Assembly: GCA_034440635.1 (NCBI GenBank)
Contig: JAOTON010000200.1
Coordinates: 930,001-994,000, forward strand
Reading direction: 5' to 3'
Source: Lepas anatifera
Lineage: Eukaryota > Arthropoda > Thecostraca > Lepadidae
Length of the DNA: 64,000 nt
Made by a program: the position numbers and the translations under genes. Below are positions 13,301 through 23,739 of this stretch, piece by piece (position 1 is the first letter of the stretch; every line of letters begins with the position of its first letter). The notes beneath the pieces are model-generated. The model ran no database searches and was not told the origin of the DNA. It saw nothing but the letters and a program-made list of their open reading frames with translations.

Positions 13301-15696
13301 AAGATATTTGTGGCCAACATTCTTTGGTGAAAGCCATCTGGACAATTATGAGTATTGGCACAATTAGCGCACAATATCAGCGTTCTTCGTTCCCGAAAAT
13401 TTGCCTTCATCGTCGGAAAACCAAGTTACTCCTACCCTGCTTGGATGACTGTGGTGTGACAAGACTTCTACTAAACGGAAGTCTAGGATATATTTCATAA
13501 AGCTCTTTGCTTTCGAAATCCGATTATAAGCAACACACCGTATGTATAATTCAACATACAAGCTATGTTACTTAAATACTGTTTTAAAAAGTTAACCACT
13601 GATAAAAAGGATCCCGGGCGAAGGCAAGACATGTGTAAATGGTAAAACTACAGACAATGATTAACTGTCTGATTTCCGGTCGAAAAGAGATTCAACGCTG
13701 AAACGTGTCTGAGTCTGTACAATATTTCAACATATCTGACATCAAATAAGGCCCCAACTAGCCCGGAAGAAGTGTCTAATTTCGACAATTAAGTCTTTGT
13801 TTAGACGATAAAAACATAATCTACCATTTGCAGTAGCATTTATAGCGGACAGCCATCATGTCATGATATTTTCTCGAAGTTTAAAGGTGAATCATACAAC
13901 ATACAAGTGAGACAGGTGCAAAGGTTCTCACCTCGAACAGCGATGGCACCACTTCACATGAATCTCTGAAACACATTTTATGGGCTGTTTTAGCCGCTTT
14001 AGAGTGTCGAACAAGCGCTTCACTCGTACTGGGCGTTTGCCGCGATATCAGAAGTAATAACGCCAACCAGGTGACACTGCTTTGCGAAACAATTAAGAGG
14101 CACAGCTGCCAAAATCACGGCAACGATATTAAAGTGGCAAAGTACTTTTACGAGAGCTCATTACACCCAGAATGTATCCTGAATATAGGCCGTCCAAGTG
14201 GCTGTTGAAATAAAGAAGCCAGAGTTTGATCGCTTTATGATACTCCGCAGTCGTAAAAAGCAGCTCACTCGGCCTAATAGGGCTGTAGCATTTGTCAAAA
14301 AGTTAAAAACACTCCAGTTAGTGCCTTTAATGGTGGTTATTTGCTGTGATACCACACGGACATATGTAACGCACGGCTTGGTTCAGTTTCTTAACTGATT
14401 GATATTCTTCAGACACACAACAAAAGTGAATTGATCTTAAACGTGCAGGTCACGCGCTCTTTGATCGCCTAACTTCTGAGACCTAACAGATACGCTTTCT
14501 AGGTGCTCTCACATGCACGACAATGGGGACATTTCGTGTATTTCGTATTTTTGAAGATTTCATCTGGACCCTGCACTCATCACAAGGATTCCCATTGCAC
14601 GGATCAACCAGGGCAAACTATTTTTAGACAATACTTTACCCTGCCGATACCAAACAACATTATTATGTTAAATCATCGCACTACCTCACAAGGGCCAACA
14701 TATATTCCCCTGCTCCATTTTCTTCAGAAGCCATAACCATCATTGATATTTACTGATCATTAGGTAGCTGGGCTAAAATTCCTCTTCACCTTTCAGGAAC
14801 TTTGCTAGGAAAAAGTTCATCTCGGCCGACAGGAAGTCGGCCGGCTGGTGCATTCAGACCGTCTCGAGGCCACGATTGAACCTGCGCCGGTGCAAAGAGC
14901 AGTCAGACGGAGCATTCATCACCCTCCCGGGGTCGCCAGCGGTATTCAGTGAAGTGATAAGTCGCTGATAGAGGTGATATCTGGTAATTTCTCGAATAGG
15001 CAGCGAGAGTTCAGATGGAATAATGTGCAGAGAAAACCTAAGTTTAAGGAAAAATCTAACGGGAGACCACTGGGAGAATTAGCTTGATAACTAACAGCAG
15101 TATTGGAATACCGTTTCAGGCCTGAATGCGTTTCCTAACGAGTGGCAGCAAGCATATTTTACAAGGGGCGAAAAACAGAATTCGGTGTAACCGTGTACGG
15201 TATGAGCTGCTCGGCAAAACCAAGCAAAGCCTTGCAATCAGCTACAGCATACCTTGCCCACGGCTGAGCTAATGTCGGCCATCGCAGCGCTCGGCCCCAG
15301 ACAGTCCTCCATGTGAGAATTTTAAGCACATCCAGATGCGGATCCAGTGGCTCACATCCAGCCGTAACTCCCCGAGAGCCGTCAAATATTACCCGGAGTG
15401 AGCCGAGTTCGCCTATTTTTTTACAAACACCGAGTTTATACGATTCTATTTCACTGCTTTCGCCCTCCTCTCCACAGGTATTGGTTGAGGTCCGCCCCTG
15501 AAAACATTAAAGAAATATGTTGGCCAAAAACTGGTTTCCAAACAGTGCGCTCACATTAGCTTCTTCCTTGAGACTAAATGAGAAGACAGGCATCTCTTGA
15601 AGCTCACCAGGCACATTTCAAGATTCGGGAAGGCATTCTTGCAATCTTCCTTAGGAACTGTCGTTTCCTTATTCTCAAAAGAGCTAGTTGGAGCAT
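10342..15696. other. no gene recognised; weak CpG patch at about 12.1-12.75 kb
   Basis: Long non-coding stretch. The 12.1-12.75 kb part is CpG-richer and has open frames up to 122 codons on several frames at once, which suggests composition rather than coding. A small perfect hairpin (CGGCCGAC / GTCGGCCG) lies at 14823-14843. No transposon ends, RNA genes or long tandem repeats were seen. Confidence 0.45.
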
Positions 15697-15932
15697 AGGT
15701 GGATCCAGGATTGCCGATCAGGGGGCACCATCCGGACCAGGTGTGGGGAGGGCGCTAATTTTGTACAGCAGAACCTATCAGGTGGGTGCCAAGTCGTGGG
15801 GTGTCGATAATTGCATATTGGGGATAGGGTGGCGGTGGGAGGCAATGTTTCAGAGGGGGGCGCTCTGACTATTTCAACGGGAGCTGAGGGTCGATGGGGG
15901 AATTACCCCCTCGCCCCCGGGATCCACCCGGA
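15697..15932. mobile_element. probable MITE with GGTGGATCC inverted ends
   Basis: The left end carries AGGTGGATCCAGG and the right end GGGATCCACCCGG, an inverted pair about 220 bases apart. The interior has the G-rich and C-rich arms seen in the other GGATCC-type MITEs here. I found no convincing target duplication, so the exact ends are uncertain. Confidence 0.45.
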
Positions 15933-17779
15933 GTGACAGGGCCGCACGGTCTTCAATAAAATGTTGCAACAGCTCTTATCCATCCAGGAGTGGCTTTGAA
16001 ATCGTACATTCCTATTTCGAGGGGGAAAATCAAAGGTGTCGCGACCAATGGAAGAGGCTGTGGACCCAAGTTTGAGGAAAATGTTCCACCACTGAACAGA
16101 AACTGTCACACAAACACACTTTATTTGTTTATGCGTTTCCCAGATTTTCCAGTCTGGTAGAGTCATAGCAATTGATGCACACACCTTATTGAAACATCCA
16201 AGCCAGAAATGTTTACTACGCTGCAGTAATATGTCCTGAATACCTCAATCAGGTTCGAACAGCTGGCGATACGACAGCACTAAAACAGGGGTACATAGAT
16301 AACGTTAACATGTGTGGACCAGCTGATTGTGCCACTGCCGAGTGAAGTGAAACAGCAAACAACGATGAGGAATAGTGACAGATTATCCATGTGGAAAATC
16401 CAGTAGTTACAGACACACTGCCACTTTTATTTTTCGCATAAATTGCACTGATCTGACAATGAAAACGTAGAGTCGAGGAAGTAAGTACTTCTTCCTTTGC
16501 TCACAAGTACACAAATTTTAAATACGTTCAATATACTAGCCCCAGTTATAAGAGTAATACAAAGAGAAGAAACAAAATAAATTGAATCCAAACACCAGTT
16601 CCCATTTTCGTCATACTCTGTCCAGCCTCATCTATAGCCAAAGCCCATTGAGGAAGGCCTACATTATCTGTGGTTATGGTAGGACCACCAAAGAACTCAA
16701 ACACGTCCCGTATTTTTTTTTAAATAAGTACAAATCGGAGCGCTGTTCCAGCAGGGACAAGAGGCTTTCCGTAACTTTTCATCTTAACTGTGAATGTCAG
16801 GCAACTTGGAAAATAATTCAAAGTGTTACTTGGGATTATGAGCTGAAAGTTATACTCATTCGAAATCTGAAGACTCTCGAACTGGAGTGGACCATATTCT
16901 AAGAGCAGAATATCGAACATATACTGTAGCTGTTCACTTTTGGTTACCGGGATGCTGACGAACGGAACAGAAGAAATAAATTGTTTCAGCAATATAGTGG
17001 AATTTAGTATTTCACAAAATCGACAAATCCACTAAAAGTGTGTTACAACTCGTATGAGTAAATTATATTTAAGCGTAATTTCTCTGACAGGTAAAGCTCA
17101 TGTTTCCTTTCTTCTAATTGTTGCGAAGCAAATTACCAACGCTTGCAAACCATGTGTAGATACTCACTGCAGGAGACCGACAAAGCTAGATATCTTCAGG
17201 AAAAAATTTTCCTTTGCTCATCTACACTATATATCCAACACATTTTATCAACAGGCAATCGAGATGCAAATTTTAGGAAATGACAAGGCCCGTTCAGACT
17301 TCTGAGAAATGGTTAGAAAGCGAGTCTTCCCAGTCCTGCCGTCACATCATAGCTGCAGTGTGAGAGCAGTGAAAATATTTTTATTCAAAGTTCCTAAACA
17401 ACAAGGAGATTAACCAGTTGAGAATATCCACTCCAGCAAATATCCAGCGCGTTCCAACACAAGCTTTTCCCTCCCCCGCACGGGAGCCAACTTACGAGGC
17501 ACGTTCCACAGGCAGTAAGTTAGCGCTGTCACAAATTCGCTCGCATAATGAAGAGACGGCGGCGTTCTTCCCTCTCTTACCCATTTTTCGTATCTTCTCA
17601 TAGCCAGATAGGGAGAGAAGACTTTTGCCCTTTGTCAAAGAGCTGCATCCAGATAGATATTTCAAAGACACTTGTTGTACTTAAAGTCGGCATTTTTGAC
17701 TTTTAGCGCAAAATGCGTTGCAGAACATTGTTGGTAGGCACTAAGGCATGAGCAAATGTTAAAATTAGAGGACACGGGT

Positions 17780-17780
<1 letters not shown>
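15933..17780. other. no gene recognised
   Basis: AT-rich non-coding DNA. Frames of 83-106 codons at 16582-17305 do not resemble known proteins. No repeats of note. Confidence 0.45.

Positions 17781-17874
<94 letters not shown>
17781..17874. repeat. (CT)n dinucleotide microsatellite
   Basis: Nearly pure CT repeat of about 94 bases with one TT interruption near 17820. It is followed directly by a C-rich minisatellite. Confidence 0.97.
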
Positions 17875-17875
<1 letters not shown>

Positions 17876-17886
17876 AAGAGCGGTTT

Positions 17887-18030
17887 CTAGCCCCCTAGAC
17901 GGGCCTCGCTCCCTACACGGGCCCGGCTTCCTACACGGGCCCGGTTCCCCAGACGGGCCCAGATCCCCACGGACCGGTTCCCCAGACGGGCCCAGACCCC
18001 TACAAGGACCCGGATCCCAAGACGAGTCCC
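17887..18030. repeat. minisatellite, 19-21-bp unit containing CCAGACGGGCCC
   Basis: About seven to eight degenerate units of the form 'tccc(c/t)agacgggcccgg' run head to tail. Unit length drifts between about 13 and 21 bases through small indels. The strand is strongly C-rich. It abuts the CT microsatellite, so both probably grew by slippage at one site. Confidence 0.8.
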
Positions 18031-18297
18031 GCTCTTCCCCATCCCAGACGGCGGTGCCCCCCCGGAGAAAAGTTTGCGTATCCGATAACTGGCGACTGGT
18101 CAGCGGTCAATGACCTAATTGATCGGCATTGCTTCTCAAACGCTCGCTACTGCAACATCGGTTTATCTAAAATAAGAAAGAGCAGCCCTGCTCGGATGGC
18201 ATAGGATATCAGCTGATGTATGTACAGTGCATAAGGAAGAAATAATATTTAACGGAAAGACAAGCTTAAAACAAACGTTAAAGAGACTGTGGTATCT

Positions 18298-18370
18298 TCA
18301 TGACGGGACTTGAACTGAGATAGCTCCGTGATAGCGCATGGAAATAAACCACTGGATGGGTACATTATTT
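18298..18370 (-). mobile_element. degenerate tRNA-derived (SINE-like) fragment
   Basis: The minus strand has a good B box (AGTTCAAGTCC, 18306-18316) preceded about 30 bases upstream by AGTGGTTTA, which matches the second half of a tRNA A box. The stems do not fold as a tRNA. Probably a remnant of a tRNA-derived SINE. Confidence 0.4.
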
Positions 18371-19850
18371 ATCCCAGAACTTTCTGTTCGTGCAGGAAAA
18401 CGAAAATAATTCACCGTCCATTGACCCCCTCCTCCCCGAGCAGTCATGTGACCATTGTTAGCCATGACAATGTGATGTACTGCTGACGTCACGCTGGGTA
18501 GGTACATTTTACAGTCAAGACCTCTTCAAAAACTATTTGCTTAACATCACTTTGATAATGGCGATTATTAATTCGTATAGCATGCTTTATTCACTAGTTC
18601 CAAACAGATGAAATATATTTTGATATATCGAAAAATTCCACAATTTAGGCAGTGCGTGTTTTGGTTCCATGTGGTTATTGTGTCCTGCATTGTATGATTA
18701 AATAAAACGCAGCTTCTCACAAGCTAAAACCGAAACACTCTATCCTCTCAGACCTGAATGTGGCCTAAGTTCAAAACCAGGTTCACTTCATCATGGATGT
18801 TTACCTAACAGGTTCAAAGAGGTCAATGGATGGTTACGGTGTATAAAAAGCCGCACGAAAGAAAATCTGGAAACTAAAATAAAAACAATGCACATTCGTC
18901 ATGGAATGAAATCCGTTCCAGATGTCTCAGATTTAGAATGCACGCTAGCATGCGCACCATATACGGCAGCAAATAGTGATGGGATTAAGGGGATCCAGAC
19001 TTGGACAAAGGAAAACACGTGTAATGCACCTGACCTGGCTGATAACGAAAATATACAGGTTGTTTAAGTACATCTTCTAGCCTGAGAGGAGTTCTGTAAT
19101 CTGTTGTAACTTGGAGTAAGGTGAGTGCTTATGTTTGCATGTCCGTAGACATAAATTAAATTCCTTATTATTGGTGGATAATTTGATTACACATGCATAC
19201 AATACACAACTAATCAAAAGGGCCTGCAAAAATTGTGGCGTCCAAACAACTGTTCATCGAAGAATAAGCTATGGTTTTTCAGATATAAGTACCTTGCAGA
19301 AGTGTTGACATATTTGTCTTATATAATGCCACCAAAATGGCAATTGAAGAGAGGTGACAGCCTCCCCTAACTTCAGAATTGGTGAGCATCACCAAACCAA
19401 TCGAGTCTAAATAACTATGTTTCCTCAATGTTCTCCAAAACGGTGTTTCCCTTATTTGTCCATTCTTTTATCTCGAGATCATATTGGGATTCACAAAGGA
19501 ATCAATTGGTTTAACAATTTGCCCTTGCAAGTCCTACCCACTCCAGTTTCAGACATTCTGCCAGGTTTTTGCACAGAATGTTTACTTTGGTCCTAGTCAG
19601 TCTTGTAAGTAGAAGGCGTGATCGATCAACTTTGCAGGTGGTCTCTCCAAGCTTAAAAAGGCCTCAACGCCCTTGCATCATGATTTGTGCGTTACGTATG
19701 TACACTGAAAACACTTAAAATCGCGGATGTTCTAAATGATAACATTTAACCAACACGAGTAGAAACTTCAAACCACGATCAACTTACCTTGGCAGAGAAA
19801 CACGATCTATTGGTTCGAGAATCACTACTGAATCTGCGCGTCAAACCACC
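18371..19850. other. no gene or repeat recognised
   Basis: AT-rich non-coding DNA with no long open frame, satellite or transposon end visible. Confidence 0.45.
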
Positions 19851-20135
19851 TCGCCACTTCTACCACCACGCGGTCCCACGTGCACGTGGCGCACACACGT
19901 CCCACGTGTCACACGGCCCACCACCACGGGCGGGAACACGCCGCGCACCCACCACCTGCCAGCGTCGCCGAATAACTGCCAGGTTAGCGCACCAACGCGG
20001 CGGTGCACAGGCCGGAGACGCCGCCAGTCTCGCGCCGCCGCCGCCGACGGCGCGACCGCCCCTGCCGAGGACGCACGCTGCACCGCAGCACACGGCTGCC
20101 GCGCGCAGAGGCGCCACCGGCTGAGCCAGCCAGGT
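19850..20135. promoter_or_regulatory. CpG-rich block with three E-boxes (CACGTG)
   Basis: GC- and CpG-rich, with CACGTG at 19877-19882, 19883-19888 (directly abutting the first) and 19903-19908. Long open frames exist on both strands at once (111 codons plus, 99 codons minus), as expected of a stop-poor GC island, so no coding call is made. A regulatory role through bHLH-type factors is inference. Confidence 0.35.
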
Positions 20136-20355
20136 CTCACATCGGGTGGAGAGAGTAAAGGTGTAGGAGTCAGGATGGCTGAGTGGAGGCTAAAGGATGA
20201 GATGGAAACGGATCAGATGTCTGAGGATGGTGCAGCTGGATTGGACGCCTCAGGACAAATTCTGAAATCCAGCGCTTTTTGCAACAATATTTGGGAAACA
20301 GAAGATGTTTGGGGGGGCACAGAGCGAGTGCACTTATTACGGTTACTCAGGAGTG

Positions 20356-20623
20356 CATTGGCGGACGCAGGGGGGCATTGGCCATGGCCCCCAAACGCTG
20401 GAGGGGGCACTATGTTTGGCCCAAACGCCGTTTTTTTAAAGGTGTTTCACTAGGTCTGTAGAGAAAAGCTTCGCTCCACCCCGGGGATCATGCGCTTGAA
20501 GTGCTTATACTAGGTTGGTCGAGCACTGAAAAGGTGTTTACACTAGGTCTGTGAGCAAAAATATTCGCTCCCCCGGAGCAGAGACGACATGGGGTTTACC
20601 CCCCAAAAAAACTCGCTCGCCTG
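20356..20623. mobile_element. hAT-like MITE (family D), 268 bp, perfect 8-bp target duplication
   Basis: Flanked by CAGGAGTG at 20348-20355 and 20624-20631, an exact 8-bp duplication. The left end reads CATTGGCGGACGC; the right end is a degraded inverted copy. The interior holds repeats of 'GTGTTTACACTAGGTCTGT' type. A second copy at about 47397-47611 shares the interior and keeps a better right end (GTCCGCCCCTG), which supports the boundary. No coding capacity. Confidence 0.85.
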
Positions 20624-20812
20624 CAGGAGTGTAGTATGGATTTTTACTGTGGACGAAATCTGGATTGGCGATGACCGAGGGGAAGGGCGTTGGAAAGTGA
20701 AGCTCGAAATATTAGCTGCATTTGAAACTCTCCTGATGCACCTCACCAACACAAAATTGGAAACGTTGAAGTAGATTTGAGCAGATAATAGGAATAGAAC
20801 GCTTACAATGTG

Positions 20813-20964
20813 AGACTGAGCTCAAAATTAACGAGGGGGAGGGATTTGCTCAGTCCCATCTGCTGGGGAGGGGGAAATTTGGTTCTTTTTGAGAGGCCAA
20901 AATTTACTATTTCAGGTTTTGGAGGGGGCCACGGCCCCTTTGGCTCCCGTTGGACCCGCCAGTG
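20813..20964. mobile_element. MITE right-end fragment
   Basis: The segment ends in TGGACCCGCCAGTG, the same CACTGGCGG-type inverted terminus as the other hAT-like MITEs here, preceded by a G-rich then C-rich stretch. I could not find a matching left end or target duplication. Confidence 0.4.
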
Positions 20965-21373
20965 TTTAGGTCACAGTCTTGGAATTTTGTGTAGCTTATG
21001 GGGCATTCAGAGTGCGTGATTATAAATTTTATTTAGCTTTTATCATTAGTCCTGTCAGGGGAAAGGGGGGGACGGATTTCGGTCCACCCCTAATATATCA
21101 AAATCTACCTGTTCTATCTGAGAAAATCAAAGTGGGAGCCTTTGTCCCACATTTGACTGTATTTTCAAAGAAAGAAAATTAAACAAATTAACGTTTTAGG
21201 CAGGAGTGTAGAAAACGAATATTTTGTAAACAGTTTTTTATTTCTCCTTAACTCTTGCCCTGTAGTTTGAGATTAGCAAAACTAGTTTGCATTGATAAAT
21301 AATTAATCCCCAATTGATGTATCGTTCAGTTTTGTACAAATACAAAATTCAATGATAGATCCAGGGTCGAACT

Positions 21374-21385
21374 ATATGGGGATGT

Positions 21386-21420
<35 letters not shown>

Positions 21421-21431
21421 CATCCCCATAT
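21374..21431. repeat. perfect inverted repeat enclosing an AT microsatellite
   Basis: The arms ATATGGGGATGTTATA (21374-21389) and its exact complement (21416-21431) flank a pure AT run. The whole 58 bases can fold into one hairpin or cruciform. A second AT run follows at about 21458-21491. Confidence 0.9.
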
Positions 21432-21453
21432 GAATATATACATATATACACAC

Positions 21454-21457
<4 letters not shown>

Positions 21458-21491
<34 letters not shown>
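21458..21491. repeat. (AT)n microsatellite
   Basis: Uninterrupted AT dinucleotide run next to the AT cruciform. Confidence 0.95.
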
Positions 21492-21493
<2 letters not shown>

Positions 21494-21952
21494 GTGTACT
21501 TGGGCAATATATCTTCTTTCAGGCAGATGTCGTTGAAAAGAATAGCGTTTCGAGTTTTTGAGAGTTTTTGGTTGAGTTTCAGTAGCTTGTTGAATATTTT
21601 TTTGTCTGGTTCGGTAATGGTGTTAAGTACTTCTATTATAGTCATAAGTCATATTTTCCCACGCGTTTCGATTGTATTATACCAATCATTATCAAGGACA
21701 ACTAACACACCATTTTTAGTTTGTTACCTACTGAGGCTAATCTTAGTTTACAAAAAGCGAATATTTTCAAGAAGGAGCAGAGGACAATATCTTAGCAACT
21801 TTCACTGAGCAAAACCACAAAGCATAGTTTTAACGGATTCATAAATCACAACCATACTAATTACATTCTAATGCATACTATAACACATACTGTTCACTCA
21901 CAGTTCACACACCCCACAGTGCTAGTGAAATGTGTTTATGTTTCTGTATGTT

Positions 21953-21977
21953 GAGGTGTGGTTTCAAACCACACCTC
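21953..21977. repeat. 25-bp perfect palindrome with one central base
   Basis: Arms GAGGTGTGGTTT and AAACCACACCTC flank a single C. A partial third copy (ACCCACACCTCA) follows some 20 bases later. A transposon-type end (GGTCCGCCACTG) lies downstream at about 22121-22132, so this may be the inside of a decayed MITE. Confidence 0.7.
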
Positions 21978-22419
21978 CACATTACATGGGGTAGTGAAAC
22001 CCACACCTCACAGTTTGTAGGTCTACCCCCAAAACTTACCGTCCAGTTACATTATGGCAAAATGTTTCACCACGTGACGTTTTATTTTACTTTGGCTTTC
22101 CCCCTTCCAAACTTACCGGCAAGGTCCGCCACTGTACCTCATTGCAGTATATGCTTACTTTGTTTGCTTAAAATTATATTTAGGCTCGGTCTTACAATCA
22201 GCCCTATATTTTCTTCTCTTTAAATGAAGTCGCATAACAAGTCTGGATATCATATAGAAAAATATGGATGATTTGAGCCGTTTAAGGTAGGTAACTATTA
22301 GTAATCTATCCGCCTCTGGTTTTAAATGTTTTACTGGGAAAGCTTTGGTTAAATGTTTTTGCCCCTGGTTTGAGGCGATTAAACAACACAGTGAAGCAGG
22401 GAATTTTTAAATAAAAAAG

Positions 22420-22590
22420 GGGGGGGCATTTTCCCCACACCCCCCCCTCTTTTTTCAACAAGAAAACCCCCCAAAAGCCCCCCCCCCCCCCAACCACCCG
22501 TCTTTTTATTCTTTAAAAATTCTCTTTTTTTGAAAATTTTTTTTTTTTTTTCAAAAAACCCAAAACAAAAAAAAAAAAAAAAAAAAAACC
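22420..22590. repeat. homopolymer-rich low-complexity patch
   Basis: Nearly the whole block is runs of G, C, T or A, with C runs of up to about 14 and A runs of more than 20. The pattern is unlike the flanks and may be an assembly or base-calling artefact as much as biology. Confidence 0.8.
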
Positions 22591-23735
22591 AGTGAAGGGC
22601 GTACAAAATATGTTCACCTCTGATGCTCTTTCAAAATATCAGCACACCACAACAAGCTATTTTGTATTATATCTTTGACCTTAAAAATCACCAAAGATTT
22701 AGGAACGGACCATATTCAAACATAGTTCTTCTCACATTAAATGCAGTACCCATTTTCGATGACGGCTGTTGCCACGTATTACCAGCCGTACATATCATGG
22801 CCACTTTGATCGGCGATGCTGAAAAGGATCGAGCATCTTCAGTCGTTCAAAAGGCAGTCAGACCATGCCTTTGTAAACTTCCGTCACTGAGTGCTGGGGA
22901 GCGGTGGACATTGGGATCAACCAGGTGGAATGAACTCTCCCTTGCTCTCACCCCGTGTTCCACCGAAAGCCTTTTGCTATGCTTTATGAACATTTCAGGT
23001 AAGCAAGACACATTTCAATCGTTCAATACCGCTTTACCAATGTGAAAGAGGTAAACCAAATCTAGAAACCGATTACAGACACAAATATTATCCGTGCCAT
23101 CATCTTCCCGATATCATTGTTCTGGGGAATGTACTGGAGAAGATAATTATGACATTGCCCTATCAATGGGCCCATCAGCTGGTAAAATTGAATCTGTCCG
23201 CTCTACAATCAGCTCATTAATCAATTTGAGAGCGCCTGGGCACGGTCTACCTTTGTCGGATCACATAACGGGAGCTTGGACGGCATGGAATGCATTCTTT
23301 GTTTCTTTGGGCATTGAGAAGCCATCGGGACTAAATCCCTCTCATACTGTGGCACACAGTGAAAGTTTGAAGTGCCTCACTAAGCTGGATTGTTCGGTGG
23401 GACTACCCCACTTGGCCAAGCGAGCTATTTGAGTATATGAAAGTCACGCTAAGCTGCAGGCTTCATTCCACCGGTGTAAAACTCCTTGAAAACAGAGGGT
23501 GCTGAGGACAAACCACACGTGGATAAAGCTGACTGGCTTGGTGGTTATGATCTAACTTGCCTTGAAGAAAAGTTATGTGCAGGCCATACAACCTTTGCAG
23601 TTGGGGGTCGTTAACCTCCCCCCCACCCCCCTCTCTTTCTCTCTTCTGAGGAGATATCTGAGAAGATTATAATCAAAACCAGCCACAGTCATCCATTTTT
23701 CCCACTTTTCGAAAAAACTCATGCCCGCCCTGTCG
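22591..23735. other. no gene recognised; 140-codon open frame at 22623-23045
   Basis: The 140-codon plus-strand frame and a 112-codon frame at 23094-23432 show no domain I recognise and no clear splice sites. They may be remnants of an old element or chance frames. Confidence 0.35.
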
Positions 23736-23739
23736 TTAA

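Noticed and set aside
22591..23432. 140- and 112-codon frames as exons
   Set aside because: Unrecognised translation and no supporting signals; kept only as a note.
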